Below are positions 6,119 to 6,465 of a DNA stretch of 6,465 nt, one piece after another. The notes beneath the pieces were generated by a model. That model was not told the DNA's origin. It saw only the letters and a program-made list of their open reading frames with translations, and searched no databases. The stretch spans positions 1 through 6,465 of the forward strand of contig JAQGKN010000310.1 of NCBI GenBank assembly GCA_028290085.1. The letters run 5' to 3'. The translations under genes were made by a program, and so were the position numbers. This DNA is from Hyphomicrobiales bacterium (GTDB taxonomy: Bacteria; Pseudomonadota; Alphaproteobacteria; Rhizobiales; Beijerinckiaceae). Numbering within the stretch: the first letter of the stretch is position 1; every line of letters starts with the position of its first letter.

Positions 6119-6465
6119 ATGAACTTCGGCCTCGACCAAATCCGCCCGGCCATCGTCGCAATCGATTGTCATCGCGGCCATCTCGACCCCTCGGTCGCGA
6201 CCATGCCGGCTTCGCCGGAGACGGCCGCGCGGCTGGTTGCCGCCAACAAGGCGTTCTTCGAAGGTGCGCGTGCCGCAGGCATTCCCGTGATTCATCTCGT
6301 TACGACCTATCGCGACGTTGAAGAGATCCGCGCCAATCCCTTCTGGCGCACGCGCGCGGAAGACCCCAACGCGACACGCAAGAACGTGCTGCGCCACAAT
6401 CTCGCCGGTTCGCCGGGCTGCACCATCATGCCGGGCCTGCATCAGCGCGGCGACATGATCGTCGA
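6119..6465 (+). CDS. Isochorismatase-like cysteine hydrolase, C-terminus cut by window edge
   Basis: The first 115 residues of an open frame run off the right edge. The N-terminal strand and loop IVAIDCHRGHLD place the catalytic Asp of the isochorismatase fold at D16. Next come a helix (PETAARLVAANKAFFEGAR), a second strand (GIPVIHLVTTYR) and the segment ANPFWRTRAEDPNATRKNVL. The window ends at GDMIV, just before the expected catalytic Lys; the nucleophilic Cys would be further downstream. Relatives include N-carbamoylsarcosine amidase, maleamate amidase, RutB-type ureidoacrylate amidohydrolase and biuret hydrolase, all of which hydrolyse C-N bonds, as well as isochorismatase itself. Its start lies 11 bp after the hydrolase stop and its Shine-Dalgarno overlaps that stop, so the two are probably co-translated. 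An amide product or substrate of the same pathway is the likely target. The specific reaction cannot be decided from this half. Confidence 0.85.
   Translation, partial: MNFGLDQIRPAIVAIDCHRGHLDPSVATMPASPETAARLVAANKAFFEGARAAGIPVIHLVTTYRDVEEIRANPFWRTRAEDPNATRKNVLRHNLAGSPGCTIMPGLHQRGDMIV

Overview
The window is GC-rich DNA. Dense, high-GC3 codon use, short intergenic gaps and the protein families present suggest an alphaproteobacterium, probably of the Rhizobiales (Bradyrhizobium/Rhodopseudomonas/Bosea/Methylobacterium-like). This placement is inferred from sequence character only. There are five protein-coding genes, two of them cut by the window edges. I saw no RNA gene, CRISPR array or insertion sequence.

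Left half (1-3663): two genes are transcribed divergently from a ~176-bp region. The minus-strand gene (889 down to the left edge) encodes a short PHA-synthase-like alpha/beta-hydrolase with a cysteine lipase-type box (GLCQGG). The plus-strand gene (1066-3663) encodes a complete P3B-type P-type ATPase of the MgtA/MgtB magnesium-transporter family. Between them, at 993-1006, is a near-perfect FNR/FixK-type box (ATGAT-GCAC-ATCAA). This suggests that both genes respond to low oxygen, not that the ATPase responds to Mg2+ alone.

Middle (3664-3893): a 230-bp gap between convergent genes carries two inverted copies of a 22-nt GC-rich hairpin repeat (19 of 22 identical). It looks like a dispersed intergenic repeat pair of the REP/BIME kind.

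Right half (3894-6465): a FadR/FCD-type GntR regulator (minus strand) is divergent from an apparent two-gene catabolic operon (plus strand). The first operon gene is a serine alpha/beta-hydrolase with an N-terminal cover domain, resembling 2,6-dihydroxypseudooxynicotine hydrolase and FrsA/Ayg1-type enzymes. The second is an isochorismatase-like cysteine hydrolase whose Shine-Dalgarno overlaps the upstream stop codon. The divergent promoter region holds a 15-bp direct repeat (14 of 15 identical) with copies 105 bp apart, a good candidate operator for the regulator. Together these suggest a substrate-inducible pathway for a compound needing C-C (or ester) hydrolysis followed by C-N (amide) hydrolysis. 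The actual substrate cannot be read from the sequence.
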